From Cupriavidus sp. (lineage in GTDB: Bacteria > Pseudomonadota > Gammaproteobacteria > Burkholderiales > Burkholderiaceae): DNA of 64,000 nucleotides. The stretch covers positions 1-64,000 of the forward strand of contig JAPSLP010000017.1 in NCBI GenBank assembly GCA_031180665.1, read 5' to 3'. The notes under the pieces were generated by a model, which ran no database searches, was not told the origin of the DNA, and saw only the letters and a list, made by a program, of their open reading frames with translations. Both the position numbers and the translations under genes were made by a program. Of the stretch, positions 54,304 through 63,321 are shown piece by piece; positions within the stretch are counted from its first letter, which is position 1, and each line of letters opens with the position of its first letter.

Positions 54304-55374
54304 ATGCTCGTCGAGCAGATCGAACACCGCTGGCTGGCGGCCTTTCGCCGGACGCTGGAGCTGTGCGCGCTTTCCGCGGGTGAAGTTGTCGGCATTGTAG
54401 CGGAGTCGCAATCCCGACAAGTCATCGTGGACTTGGCCGAACTCGCCGTGCAAGCCCTCGGCGCGACCCCGATTCGCGTGCGGGTGCCGACTCCCGCGCT
54501 ACAGGCGCCGGCGCCGGTGCGCTCCACCGGGGCCAGCGACGCGCTGCAGCAACTGGAGCCGGTGATCGCCGCGCTGTCGCGCTGCCATCTGGTACTGGAC
54601 TGCACCGTCGAAGGCCTGCTGCACGCCCCGGAACTGCCGCGGATCCTGCGGGGCGCCGACGGCGTCGTGCCGCGGCTGCTGATGATCAGCAACGAACATC
54701 CCGAAATCCTCGAACGCTGCGTACCTGACCCCGCGCTGGAAACCGGCGTGCGCGCGGCGATGCGGCGGCTGCGGGGCGCCGCGCAGATGCGCGTGGCCTC
54801 CGGCGCCGGCACGGATCTGCGCATCGGCCTGGCCGGCGCGCGCGTGGGCGGCGTCTGGGGCTATTGCAACAAGCCGGGGCAGGTCGCGCACTGGCCGGGC
54901 GGACTGTGCCTGGCATTCCCGGCCACGGGGCAGGTCAACGGCACGCTGGTGCTGGCGCCGGGCGACGTCAACCTGACCTTCAAGACCTATCTGCGCGATA
55001 CGGTCGTCTGCCACGTCGAGAACGACTACATCGTCGGCATCGAGGGCAATGGCGTCGACGCCGACATGATGCGCGGCTACTACGCGGCCTGGGCCGACAA
55101 GGAAGGCACGCGCGACGCCTACGCGGTCTCGCATGTCGGCTGGGGCATGAACCCGCAGGCGCGCTGGGACGCGCTGACCTTCTACGACAGGCGCGATTGC
55201 AACGGCACCGAGCTGCGCGCGTTTGCCGGCAATTTCCTCTATTCGACCGGCGCCAACGAAGTGGCCGGCCGCCATACGCTGGGCCATTTCGATCTGCCGC
55301 TGCGCGGCTGCACGGTGACGCTGGACGGCGTGGCCGAGGTCGAGCAGGGCCGGCTGGCGGACATGCCGCGCTGA
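54304..55374 (+). CDS. NicX-like 2,5-dihydroxypyridine 5,6-dioxygenase family protein
   Basis: The protein belongs to the M29-peptidase-related fold that includes NicX, the iron enzyme opening the ring of 2,5-dihydroxypyridine. The C-terminal metal region shows 'VSHVGWGMNPQARWDALTFYD' (His) and 'RHTLGHFDLPLRGC', where the His-x-Asp pair matches the NicX ligand set His-His-Asp. The length of 356 aa is that of NicX. ATG 54304 (MLVEQIEHRWL) follows AGGAGGAG; the track's longer start runs into low-complexity DNA. The substrate is not proven. The next gene is a deformylase-like hydrolase, as in nic and pic operons. Confidence 0.78.
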   Translation: MLVEQIEHRWLAAFRRTLELCALSAGEVVGIVAESQSRQVIVDLAELAVQALGATPIRVRVPTPALQAPAPVRSTGASDALQQLEPVIAALSRCHLVLDCTVEGLLHAPELPRILRGADGVVPRLLMISNEHPEILERCVPDPALETGVRAAMRRLRGAAQMRVASGAGTDLRIGLAGARVGGVWGYCNKPGQVAHWPGGLCLAFPATGQVNGTLVLAPGDVNLTFKTYLRDTVVCHVENDYIVGIEGNGVDADMMRGYYAAWADKEGTRDAYAVSHVGWGMNPQARWDALTFYDRRDCNGTELRAFAGNFLYSTGANEVAGRHTLGHFDLPLRGCTVTLDGVAEVEQGRLADMPR

Positions 55375-55408
55375 CGCGCTGACCCGCTGACCCGCTGACC
55401 CGCTGACG
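55369..55408. repeat. 9-bp tandem repeat (cgctgaccc) between two catabolic genes
   Basis: About four copies of cgctgaccc/cgctgacgc fill the 58-bp gap between the NicX-like and NicD-like genes. They supply the stop codon of the first gene and end just before the AAGGAG ribosome site of the second. Confidence 0.8.
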
Positions 55409-55432
55409 CGCGCCCCCCCGCAAGGAGCTTCG

Positions 55433-56278
55433 ATGTCCCAGTCCGTCTCCCCTCGCGATCCCGACCGCGATTCCCCGATCCGCCACGCCAACGGCGTCGC
55501 CACCCTGGCCCGCGGCGACGGCCCGGTCGCGGTGGTGATGCTGCACGGCATCGGCGGCGGCAAGGCCGCGTGGCCCGCGCAATTCGACGCGCTGACCGGC
55601 GCGGGCTACCGCGCCGTCGCCTGGGACATGCCCGGCTACGGCGACAGCGCGACGATCGATCCGTACGACTTCGCCGGCCTGGCCGCCGCGCTGGCGCCGG
55701 TGCTGCAAGCCGAGCGCGACGCCGGCCGCCGCGTGGTGCTGCTCGGGCACAGCATGGGCGGCATGGTCGCGCAGCAGGCCTATGCGGCGATGCCCGAGGC
55801 GATCGACGGCATGGTGCTGTCGGGCACCTCGCCCGCGTTCGGCAAGGCCGACGGCGACTGGCAGCGCGACTTCGTCGCGGCCCGCACTGCGCCGCTCGAC
55901 GCCGGCCGGACCATGGCCCAGATGGCGGCGGGCCTCGTGCGCGGCATGGTTGCGCCCGAGGCGGCGGCGGACGCGGTGGCCTTCGCCACGCGCGTGATGG
56001 CAGGCGTGCCGCCCGACACCTATCGCGCCGCGCTGCATGCGCTGGTGCGGTTCGACCAGCGCGCGGCGCTGGCCGGCATCGCGGTGCCGGTACTGGCGCT
56101 GGCCGGCGCACACGACGCCAATGCCGCCCCGGCCGTGATGGAACGCATGGCGGCACGCATTCCCGGCGCAGAGTACCGCTGCCTGCCGGGCGTCGGCCAC
56201 CTGGCCTGCATGGAGCAGCCGGCGCGGTTCAATCAGGCCCTGCTCGATTTCCTGGGGCGGCATTTTTCCGCCCGGTGA
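55433..56278 (+). CDS. Alpha/beta hydrolase, NicD-like N-formylmaleamate deformylase candidate
   Basis: A 281-residue alpha/beta hydrolase with the oxyanion turn 'VVMLHGIGGGKAAW', nucleophile elbow 'VLLGHSMGGMVAQQAYA' (Ser near residue 105), acid 'LALAGAHDANAAP' and His in 'LPGVGHLACMEQP'. The Ser-Asp-His triad is complete. NicD, which removes formate from N-formylmaleamate after NicX cleavage, has this fold and lies beside nicX. Position therefore suggests that role; sequence alone fits many hydrolases. Start ATG 55433 has AAGGAG upstream. Confidence 0.78.
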   Translation: MSQSVSPRDPDRDSPIRHANGVATLARGDGPVAVVMLHGIGGGKAAWPAQFDALTGAGYRAVAWDMPGYGDSATIDPYDFAGLAAALAPVLQAERDAGRRVVLLGHSMGGMVAQQAYAAMPEAIDGMVLSGTSPAFGKADGDWQRDFVAARTAPLDAGRTMAQMAAGLVRGMVAPEAAADAVAFATRVMAGVPPDTYRAALHALVRFDQRAALAGIAVPVLALAGAHDANAAPAVMERMAARIPGAEYRCLPGVGHLACMEQPARFNQALLDFLGRHFSAR

Positions 56279-56371
56279 CGTCGGCCCCGACGTCGACCGG
56301 GACGTGGATGCCAACACACCACCGCGCCATCGCGCCCAACGCATAACAAGCTGACCAAGAGAGACACCATC

Positions 56372-57616
56372 ATGCCCCTGGACTTCGTTCCCGCTGTCGG
56401 CGAGGCCGATTTCACCGACGATCAGGTCCGTCTGCTGACGCTGGCCAACCGGCTCGGCCGCGAACGCTTCGCGGCGCGCGCGGCGCAATGGGACCGCGAG
56501 GCGAGCTTTCCATTCGCCAACTACGACGACCTGCGCGAGGCCGGCCTGCTGGCGTTGTGCGTGCCGCGCGCGTTCGGCGGCGAGGGCGCGGACTTCGCCA
56601 CCTACTGCATGATCGGCGCGGAGATCGGCCGTTTCTGCGGCGCCACCGCGCTGACCTACAACATGCATATCTGCTCGACCATGTGGACGGGCATGCTGGC
56701 CGACGGCATCGCGATGACCGACGCGCAGCGCGCCGAACATGCGGTCCGCCGCGAGCTGCATTTCTCGCGCGTGGTCAAGGACGGCGCCGTCTACGCCCAG
56801 CCATTCTCGGAAGGTTCCGCGGCAGCCGCCGGCAAGGCGCCGTTCGGCACCACCGCGCGCAAGGTCGAGGGCGGCTGGCTGCTGAACGGCCGCAAGATCT
56901 TCGCCTCGCTGTCGGGCGCGGCCGACTACTACGGCATCCTCTGCACCGAGGACCGCGGCGACCATCATCCCGACATGCGCGACACGCTGTATATCGCGGT
57001 GCCCGGCAAGGCCGAGGGCCTGACCGTGACCGGCGACTGGGACCCGATGGGCATGCGCGGCACGGTCTCGCGCACGCTGCTGCTCAAGGACGTGTTCGTG
57101 CCCGACGATGAGCAGCTGATGCCGCGCGGCGTCTACTACAAGGCCGCGCAGACCTGGCCGGCGATGTTCTTCACGCTCTCGCCCACGTATCTGGGCGTGG
57201 CGCAGGCCGCCTACGACTTCACCGTGCAATACCTGCGCGGCGAGGTGCCCGGCCAGCCGCCCGTCAAGCGCCGCATGTATCCGACCAAGCAGATCGCGGT
57301 GGCGCAGATGCGCATCCAGCTCGAGTCGATGCGCTCGCTGTTCTGGCGCGTCATCCACGAGGCGCGGCCCAATCCGTCGAAGGACCAGCGCATGCGCCTC
57401 TATGCGGCGCACTACGCGGTGATGGAGGGCGCCAACGATATCGCGCGGCTGGCGATCCGCACCTGCGGCGGCCAGTCGATGCTCAAGGACCTGCCGCTGG
57501 AGCGGCTCTATCGCGATTCGCGCTGCGGCGCGCTGATGCTGCCGTGGACCGCCGAGCTGATCCTCGACCGCATGGGCCGCGAGACGCTGTACGAACCGGG
57601 CGAGCGCGACGAATGA
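56372..57616 (+). CDS. Acyl-CoA dehydrogenase family protein
   Basis: A 414-residue flavoprotein with the acyl-CoA dehydrogenase fold. 'LREAGLLALCVPRAFGGEGADF' is the N-terminal domain, 'YAQPFSEGSAAAAGKAPFGTTARKVEGGWLLNGRKIFASLSGA' the middle barrel, and 'QIAVAQMRIQLESMRSLFW' and 'IRTCGGQSMLKDLPLERLYRD' the C-terminal helices. The usual catalytic Glu of the 'YEG' type is not evident; the equivalent region reads 'YRDSRCGALMLPW'. It could therefore be a monooxygenase-type member supplied by the cluster's flavin reductase, or a dehydrogenase using another base. It overlaps the ligase gene as ATGA. Confidence 0.8.
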   Translation: MPLDFVPAVGEADFTDDQVRLLTLANRLGRERFAARAAQWDREASFPFANYDDLREAGLLALCVPRAFGGEGADFATYCMIGAEIGRFCGATALTYNMHICSTMWTGMLADGIAMTDAQRAEHAVRRELHFSRVVKDGAVYAQPFSEGSAAAAGKAPFGTTARKVEGGWLLNGRKIFASLSGAADYYGILCTEDRGDHHPDMRDTLYIAVPGKAEGLTVTGDWDPMGMRGTVSRTLLLKDVFVPDDEQLMPRGVYYKAAQTWPAMFFTLSPTYLGVAQAAYDFTVQYLRGEVPGQPPVKRRMYPTKQIAVAQMRIQLESMRSLFWRVIHEARPNPSKDQRMRLYAAHYAVMEGANDIARLAIRTCGGQSMLKDLPLERLYRDSRCGALMLPWTAELILDRMGRETLYEPGERDE

Positions 57617-59271
57617 GCGGCGCCTGCGGAGGGCGGCCGCACCTGGATGCGGCCAGCGTCGGCGCGCTGCTGCAACCGCTGCACGCGCTGGCCGACGCGC
57701 AGCCGCAACGGCCGGCGCTGCATTTCCGCGGCCGCACGATCGGCTATGCCAAGCTTTGGAGCCGCATCGAACGCGTCGCCGCGCATCTGCTGGCCGACTG
57801 GGGCATCGCGCGCGGCGACCGCGTCGCCACGCTGTGCCTGAACCACGATCTGCAGCTGGCGCTGCTGTTCGCGTGCGCACGGCTGGGCGCGATCTTCGTG
57901 CCGCTGAACTACCGGCTGGCGGTGCCCGAGCTCGCCGCGATCGCGGCGCACGCCGGCGTGCGCGCGATCTTCCATGATGATGCGCATGCGGATGCCGCCG
58001 CCGCGGTGGCGCGCGCCAGCGAAGGTGAAGTCGTTGGGGAATTTGGCGGGGAAGTTGGCGGGGAAGTTGGCGGGGAAGTTGGCAGGGAAAGCCGCGGCAA
58101 TACCGTACGCCACGCCCACATCGACCGCCTGATCGACAGCCCGGCGCCGCCCGAGCCCATCGACTCGCCCATCGGCCCGATGCCCGGCGACACGCCGCTG
58201 CTGCTGGTCTACACCTCCGGTACCACCGGCCAGCCCAAGGGCGCGCTGCATACGCAGGCCGCGCTGCTGGCCAATGCGCGCGCCAGCTGGTGGGCACACG
58301 ACATGCGCGACAGCGACCATGTCCTGTCGACGCTGCCGATGTTCCATGTGGGCGGGCTCTGCATCCAGACGGTGCCGGCGCTGCTGCTCGGCGCGCAGGT
58401 GACGCTGCACGAGCGCTTCACGGCGGACGACTGGCTGCAGGCCCTGGCCCACGCACGGCCGACGCTGTCGCTGATGGTGCCGGCCACGCTGCGCGCGGTG
58501 CTCGAACATCCCGGCTGGGCCGATGCCGATCTGGGCGTGCTGCGTGGCGTGATGGCGGGTTCGTCCACCATCCCGCGTGCGTATATCGATGCCTTCCATG
58601 CGCGCGGTGTGCCGCTGGGGCAGGTCTACGGCGCCACCGAAACCGGTCCGGTATCGATCGTGCTGCGCCTGCACGAGGCGATGGCGCGGCCCGGTTATGC
58701 CGGCTGGCCGCAGCCCGAGGCGCAGGTGCGGCTGCTCGGCCGCGACGGCAGGGAGGTGGCCGACGGCGAGGTCGGCGAGCTCTGCATCCGCGCCAGCAAT
58801 CTGATGCAGGGCTACTGGCGCGAGCCTTGCCATCCCGGTTTCGTCGATGGCTGGTTCCGCTCGGGCGATCTCGCCCATCGCGACGCGGACGGCTGCATCG
58901 AGGTGGTCGGCCGCAGCAAGGACATGATCATCTCGGGCGGTGAAAACATCTATCCGGCCGAGATCGAGAACGCGCTGGTCGCGCTGCCCGGCGTGGCCGA
59001 ATGCGCGGTGGTGGGTTTGCCCGATCCACGCTGGGGCGAGGTGCCGGTGGCGGTCATCGTGCCGGCGCAGGGCGCCGACCGCGCCGCGCTGGCGACCGGA
59101 CCGCTGCGCGAGGCGCTGGCCGCGCGCATCGCGCGCTTCAAGCTGCCGCGCGAGGTGGTGCTGCTCGATGCGCTGCCCAAGAGCGCGCTCGGCAAGGTAC
59201 TGAAGCCGCAGCTGCGCGCGACGCTGGAGGCGGCACGGGCCAGCAGCGGCGGCAGCGGCGGCAGGATCTGA
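57613..59271 (+). CDS. AMP-dependent acyl-CoA synthetase/ligase
   Basis: A 552-residue ANL enzyme: P-loop 'LLVYTSGTTGQPKGALHTQAAL', 'LGQVYGATETGPVSIVLRLHEA', 'LVDGWFRSGDLAHRDADGCIEVVGRSKDMIISGGENIYPAEIE' and a C-terminal 'LPKSALGKVLK' with the catalytic Lys. It activates a carboxylic acid to its CoA thioester. A Gly-Glu-Val repeat (about residues 140-160) from a 12-bp DNA repeat is inserted in a variable loop. ATG 57613 overlaps the previous gene by 4 bp, so it belongs to the catabolic operon. The acid it activates is unknown. Confidence 0.88.
   Translation: MSGACGGRPHLDAASVGALLQPLHALADAQPQRPALHFRGRTIGYAKLWSRIERVAAHLLADWGIARGDRVATLCLNHDLQLALLFACARLGAIFVPLNYRLAVPELAAIAAHAGVRAIFHDDAHADAAAAVARASEGEVVGEFGGEVGGEVGGEVGRESRGNTVRHAHIDRLIDSPAPPEPIDSPIGPMPGDTPLLLVYTSGTTGQPKGALHTQAALLANARASWWAHDMRDSDHVLSTLPMFHVGGLCIQTVPALLLGAQVTLHERFTADDWLQALAHARPTLSLMVPATLRAVLEHPGWADADLGVLRGVMAGSSTIPRAYIDAFHARGVPLGQVYGATETGPVSIVLRLHEAMARPGYAGWPQPEAQVRLLGRDGREVADGEVGELCIRASNLMQGYWREPCHPGFVDGWFRSGDLAHRDADGCIEVVGRSKDMIISGGENIYPAEIENALVALPGVAECAVVGLPDPRWGEVPVAVIVPAQGADRAALATGPLREALAARIARFKLPREVVLLDALPKSALGKVLKPQLRATLEAARASSGGSGGRI
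58036..58083 (+). repeat. 12-bp in-frame tandem repeat inside the acyl-CoA ligase gene
   Basis: Four units of ggggaagttggc (first copy ggggaatttggc) encode Gly-Glu-Val-Gly repeats in the ligase. Because the unit is 12 bp, copy changes keep the frame. It lies in a loop between conserved blocks. Confidence 0.9.
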
Positions 59272-59330
59272 GCGCGGCGGGTATCATCGTTCGATCGCGC
59301 TTTGCCGCGCATCCCAACGGGTAAGCATCC

Positions 59331-59876
59331 ATGGAAGATCGAACCGAAATCGCCACGCTCGGTGGCGGCTGCTTCTGGTGCCTGGAGGCGGTCTATCAGC
59401 AGGTCGAAGGCGTGACCGCGGTGGAGTCCGGCTATACCGGCGGCCATGTCGACGATCCCAGCTACGAACAGGTCTGCAGCGGCGATACCGGCCATGCCGA
59501 AGTGGTGCGGGTGTCGTTCGATCCGTCGGTGATCTCCTATCGCGAGATCCTGGAGATCTTCTTCGCGATCCACGATCCGACCACGCTCAATCGCCAGGGC
59601 AACGACGTCGGCACGCAGTACCGCTCGGTGATCTACACCCACTCGGACGCGCAGCGCGCCACCGCCGAACAGGTGATGGCCGACATCGCCGCGCGCCAGC
59701 TCTACGACGCGCCGCTGGTCACGCAGCTCGAGCCGGCGCAGCGCTACTGGCGCGCCGAGGCCTATCACCAGAACTACTTCCGCAATCATCCGGAACAGGG
59801 CTATTGCGCCTTCGTGATCTCGCCGAAGGTGGCCAAGTTCCGCCAGCGCTTCGCGCACCGGTTGCGCGCGCAGTAA
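59331..59876 (+). CDS. msrA: Peptide-methionine (S)-S-oxide reductase
   Basis: MsrA repairs S-methionine sulfoxide in proteins and free methionine. The active-site Cys is Cys14 in 'LGGGCFWCLEAVYQQVEGV', and 'ESGYTGGHVDDPSYEQVCSGDTGHAEVVRVSFDP' and 'NDVGTQYRSVIYTHSD' are family signatures. At 181 residues it is a complete one-domain enzyme with no MsrB fusion or signal peptide, so it is cytosolic. It starts 59 bp after the ligase gene but probably has its own promoter. Confidence 0.96.
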   Translation: MEDRTEIATLGGGCFWCLEAVYQQVEGVTAVESGYTGGHVDDPSYEQVCSGDTGHAEVVRVSFDPSVISYREILEIFFAIHDPTTLNRQGNDVGTQYRSVIYTHSDAQRATAEQVMADIAARQLYDAPLVTQLEPAQRYWRAEAYHQNYFRNHPEQGYCAFVISPKVAKFRQRFAHRLRAQ

Positions 59877-59916
59877 GCGCCGGTCGATGTGAGTGCGGGC
59901 GGGCAGCGGCGGGCAG

Positions 59917-60999
59917 TTACACGCCCAGCCGCTGCGCGATCGCCTCGGCCAGCCGCGCCAGCGTCAGCGGCGCGCAGCCCTCGGCGTTGTTGCTGACGAT
60001 CAGATAGGCCGGCTGCCCGGCCTGCAGCGTGCGCACGGCCAGGTCGGCCGCGGCTGCCAGCGTCTGCGGATCGGGCGCCCGCAGCCGGTCGAACGGCTCG
60101 AAGGCCGCCTCGGCCTGATCGTAGCCATAGCCTTGATGCAGCAGCCAGCGCAGCACCAGCGGCCCGGGCTCGCCCTCGTCGCGCAGCGCCTGCGCCGCAG
60201 CCTGGCGGGCCAGCGGCGGCATGCGGTCGCGCGCGGCGCAGCCGAAGCGCACGCCATGCGCGCGCAGCAGCTTGATGAAGCGCGGCGTCAGCAGTTCGGG
60301 GTCGCGCAGCTCCACCGCATAGCAGGCGTTGGGCGTCTGCGCCGGATCGAGCGTGGGCAGCGCCGACAGGAAGGCGTCGAGCCGCGCCAGAAAGCCTGCG
60401 GCATCGGCCGCCATCGCGCGCAGCGGCGACAGCTGGAACAGCAGCGGCCCGCATTTGGCGCCGAGCCCGGCGGTGGCCGGCACGATGAAATCCCGGGCGG
60501 CGATCTCCACGTCGAGAAACGCCGCATTGGCCAGCCGGCCGGCGCCATTGCTGGCGCGCAGCCACGGATCGCAGACGCTGGCGGGCGCCTTGACCAGGAA
60601 GCGGAAATCGTCGGGCACCTGCGCCGCATAGGCCAGATAGTCGGCCAGCGGAATCGGCGCGTAGAAGCCGCGGTCCACGCCGGCCGCGCGCAGCAGCGGA
60701 TGGCCGGCGTAGGCGCTCAGTCCCTTGCGCGACAGCAGGCTGTCGCTGTAGTCGCCGTCGTAGACCAGGCCTTTCCAGCCGGGGTAGGACCAGGTCGAGG
60801 TGCCGAGATACAGGTGGGCGGGAAGCCGGGCGGCCAGCGCCGCCAGTTCCGGGCAGGCGGCCACGGGCTGGACGGTCTTGCCGCGCCGGACAGGCTGGGT
60901 GGCCGCTGCCAGCGCGGCCGCCGCCGCGGGTTTGGCGGCAGAAACGATGCGACCCGATGCCGTCTCGGACACCGGGTCGCCGAACAGATCTTCGGTCAA
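59917..60999 (-). CDS. DUF72 domain-containing protein
   Basis: The DUF72 TIM-barrel is recognised by 'LYLGTSTWSYPGWKGLVYDGDY', 'FYAPIPLADYLAYAAQVPDDFRFLVKAP' and 'YAVELRDPELLTPRFIKLLRAHGVRFGCA'. Biochemical function is unknown. The N-terminal 60 residues are Ala-rich and variable ('PAAAAALAAATQPVRRGK'). It is convergent with msrA and lies 42 bp upstream of the cfa stop, so it may be independent. Length 360 aa. Confidence 0.88.
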   Translation of the reverse strand: MTEDLFGDPVSETASGRIVSAAKPAAAAALAAATQPVRRGKTVQPVAACPELAALAARLPAHLYLGTSTWSYPGWKGLVYDGDYSDSLLSRKGLSAYAGHPLLRAAGVDRGFYAPIPLADYLAYAAQVPDDFRFLVKAPASVCDPWLRASNGAGRLANAAFLDVEIAARDFIVPATAGLGAKCGPLLFQLSPLRAMAADAAGFLARLDAFLSALPTLDPAQTPNACYAVELRDPELLTPRFIKLLRAHGVRFGCAARDRMPPLARQAAAQALRDEGEPGPLVLRWLLHQGYGYDQAEAAFEPFDRLRAPDPQTLAAAADLAVRTLQAGQPAYLIVSNNAEGCAPLTLARLAEAIAQRLGV

Positions 61000-61041
61000 A
61001 GGGCTTCAGTCGAGCCGGATCGAGGCACAGTCAAACCAGCC

Positions 61042-62274
61042 TCAATCGAGCGTCTTGTCGTAGATGTAATGGCGCGACCAGGGCAGCGTGCTCGACGGTT
61101 GGGTGGCCTTGTGGCAGACCACCTGGTAGATCGACATCTTCTCGCTGTCGAAGGCCTGCGCGCAGCCGGCCAGATAGACGCGCCAGATGCGGTATTTCTT
61201 CTCGCCCACCATCGCGCGGATGGTCTCGCCGTGCGTCTCGAAGTTATCGGCCCAATGCCGCAGCGTCTGCGCATAGTGCCGGCGCAGCAGCTCGACGTCG
61301 TAGGCCTCCAGGCCGCCCTTGGCCAGCGTATTGAGCACCATGCTGATATGCGGCAGCTCGCCCTGCGGGAACACGTAGCGGTCCATGAACTGCGCACCGT
61401 CCATCGGCACCTTGCCGCTGTCGGGATCGGGCGAGGTGATGCCGTGGTTCATCGCGATGCCGTCGTCGGCCAGCAGTTCGCGCATGCGGCTGAAGTACGT
61501 GACCAGGTTTTCCTTGCCGACATGCTCGAACATGCCGACGCTGGTGATGCGGTCGAACGTGCCGCCGACATCGCGATAGTCCTGCAGGCGGATCTCGATG
61601 CGGTCCGACAGCCCGGCCTGCTTGACGCGCTCGGTGGCCAGCGCGAACTGGTTCTCCGACAGCGTGATCCCTACACAGCGCGCGCCGAACTTCTGCGCCG
61701 CGCGCAGCACCAGCGCGCCCCAGCCGCAGCCGATGTCGAGCAGCGTCTGCCCGGGCTGCAGGCGGATCTTCGTCAGGATGTGGTCGATTTTCTTCAGCTG
61801 CGCGGTGGCCAGGTCCTCGGTGCCGTGCTCGAAGTACGCACACGAGTAGACCATGTTCGGGTCCAGCCACAGCTTGTAGAAGTCGTTGGAGACGTCGTAG
61901 TGGTATTCGATCGACGCCTTGTCTTCCTGCTTGGTATGGGTGAAGCGTTGCGCGACGCGTGCCAGCGTGCTGCCGGCCAGCTGCGTGGTGGCGCGCGAGA
62001 AGCCGTAGCCGACCGCGATGATGTCGGCGAGCTTGCCCTCCAGATCGATCTTCTGCTGGACGTAGGCCTCGCCCAGGTTGTCCAGCGTCGGCGTCAGCAG
62101 CAGCGGCAGCGCGCCGGCCTCGCGCACGGTCAGCGTGACCGCCGGCTGTTCGAAGTTGCCGAGCGCGTATTCGTGGCCATTCCAGAGCCGCAGCTTGACG
62201 GGCAGGTTGGCCTTGTCGCGCAGATCCGCGACCCAGCGCTCCAGTTGCGTGTCCAGTGCTTGCTTGAAAAACAT
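61042..62274 (-). CDS. cfa: Cyclopropane-fatty-acyl-phospholipid synthase family protein
   Basis: The enzyme transfers a methylene group from SAM to unsaturated acyl chains of membrane lipids. Seen are an N-terminal lipid-binding-like domain, the linker 'SIEYHYDVSNDFYKLWLDPNMVYSCAYF', SAM motif 'LLDIGCGWGALVLRAAQKFGA', and 'HVGKENLVTYFSRM' (bicarbonate and active-site region). ATG 62274 (MFFKQALDTQLERW) was chosen over the 62331 start because the family begins there; length 410 aa. The gene is likely induced on entry to stationary phase in other species, but no such signal was identified here. Confidence 0.93.
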   Translation of the reverse strand: MFFKQALDTQLERWVADLRDKANLPVKLRLWNGHEYALGNFEQPAVTLTVREAGALPLLLTPTLDNLGEAYVQQKIDLEGKLADIIAVGYGFSRATTQLAGSTLARVAQRFTHTKQEDKASIEYHYDVSNDFYKLWLDPNMVYSCAYFEHGTEDLATAQLKKIDHILTKIRLQPGQTLLDIGCGWGALVLRAAQKFGARCVGITLSENQFALATERVKQAGLSDRIEIRLQDYRDVGGTFDRITSVGMFEHVGKENLVTYFSRMRELLADDGIAMNHGITSPDPDSGKVPMDGAQFMDRYVFPQGELPHISMVLNTLAKGGLEAYDVELLRRHYAQTLRHWADNFETHGETIRAMVGEKKYRIWRVYLAGCAQAFDSEKMSIYQVVCHKATQPSSTLPWSRHYIYDKTLD

Positions 62275-62505
62275 GCGGCTTTCCTCCTGATGAATGGCGG
62301 CATATTTCCGAACGTACAGCGCTCGAACCAACAGCTGTGGGCGGCCTCGCTTTCCGATATATCAGATCGTGCCATACCCAACGCCAGAGCCCGCTACCCG
62401 GTGCGTCTGGCGTTTCACTTTATACGCCAAACCGCGCCGGTGTGCAGTGCACGGCCTAGACCCCATATCATGCGCAGGGGCAAAACGGCGCCCCGGTCAT
62501 GACGA

Positions 62506-63144
62506 TCACGGCGACAGGCGTGCGATGCGCCAGCTGCCGTCCGGCTGGCGCAGATAAGCGATGCGATCGTGCAGCCGCGACGGGCGGCCCTGCCAGAATT
62601 CGACGCGCGTCGGCGCCACGCGATAGCCGCCCCAGTGCGGCGGCCGCGGCGGATTCTCGCCGAAGCGCTGGCGGAACTCGGCTTCGCGCTGTTCCAGCAG
62701 CGCGCGGTCGCTCACTTCCTGGCTCTGCGCCGAGGCCCAGGCGCCGATGCGCGAGCCCAGCGGCCGCGAGGCAAAGTACGCATCGCTCTCGGCGTCGGTG
62801 ACTTTCTCGACGACGCCTTCGATGCGCACCTGCCGTTCGAGCTGCACCCAGTGGAACAGCAGCGCGGCGCGCGGATTGACCGCCAGGTCCAGTCCCTTGC
62901 GGCTCTCGTAATTGGTGAAGAAGGTCAAGCCGCGCTCGTCGATGCCCTTGAGCAGCACGATGCGGGCCGAGGGCTGGCCGCTGGCGTCGACCGTGGCCAG
63001 TGTCATCGCATTCGGCTCGGGCAGTTTGGCGGTCAGCGCCTCCTCGAACCAGCGTTCGAATTGCGCGATGGGTTGGGGCGCGACATCGGCTTCGGTCAGG
63101 GAACCGAGCACATAGGTACGACGGAGATCGGCGAGTTGCGTCAT
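62506..63144 (-). CDS. pdxH: Pyridoxamine 5'-phosphate oxidase
   Basis: PdxH makes pyridoxal 5'-phosphate from pyridoxine or pyridoxamine phosphate with FMN and oxygen. The signature '[43 protein letters not shown]' and the C-terminal '[10 protein letters not shown]' are intact. ATG 63144 ([12 protein letters not shown]) is the family start; the 256-aa track start is too long. Length 212 aa. It stands between cfa and a transporter gene without clear operon links. Confidence 0.96.
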   Translation of the reverse strand: MTQLADLRRTYVLGSLTEADVAPQPIAQFERWFEEALTAKLPEPNAMTLATVDASGQPSARIVLLKGIDERGLTFFTNYESRKGLDLAVNPRAALLFHWVQLERQVRIEGVVEKVTDAESDAYFASRPLGSRIGAWASAQSQEVSDRALLEQREAEFRQRFGENPPRPPHWGGYRVAPTRVEFWQGRPSRLHDRIAYLRQPDGSWRIARLSP

Positions 63145-63321
63145 GGCGGGAAGGGCAGCGGCATGGCCGCGGAGGGGATGGCTGAAGATTGCTGAACGGG
63201 TCTCCGATAGCGTCGGCACACCTGCTTGCACACGCTCGATATGCGGATCCGGATGCCTGGAGTATAGCGAAGGCATCCCGGCCCGCGGGCCGGCTCCGGC
63301 CGGGCGCCAACGGCGGAGGCC

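Noticed and set aside
54980-58297. 1105-aa minus-strand ORF opposite the catabolic cluster
   Set aside because: It is a shadow frame with Arg/Ala-rich composition and no motifs, antisense to four clear genes.
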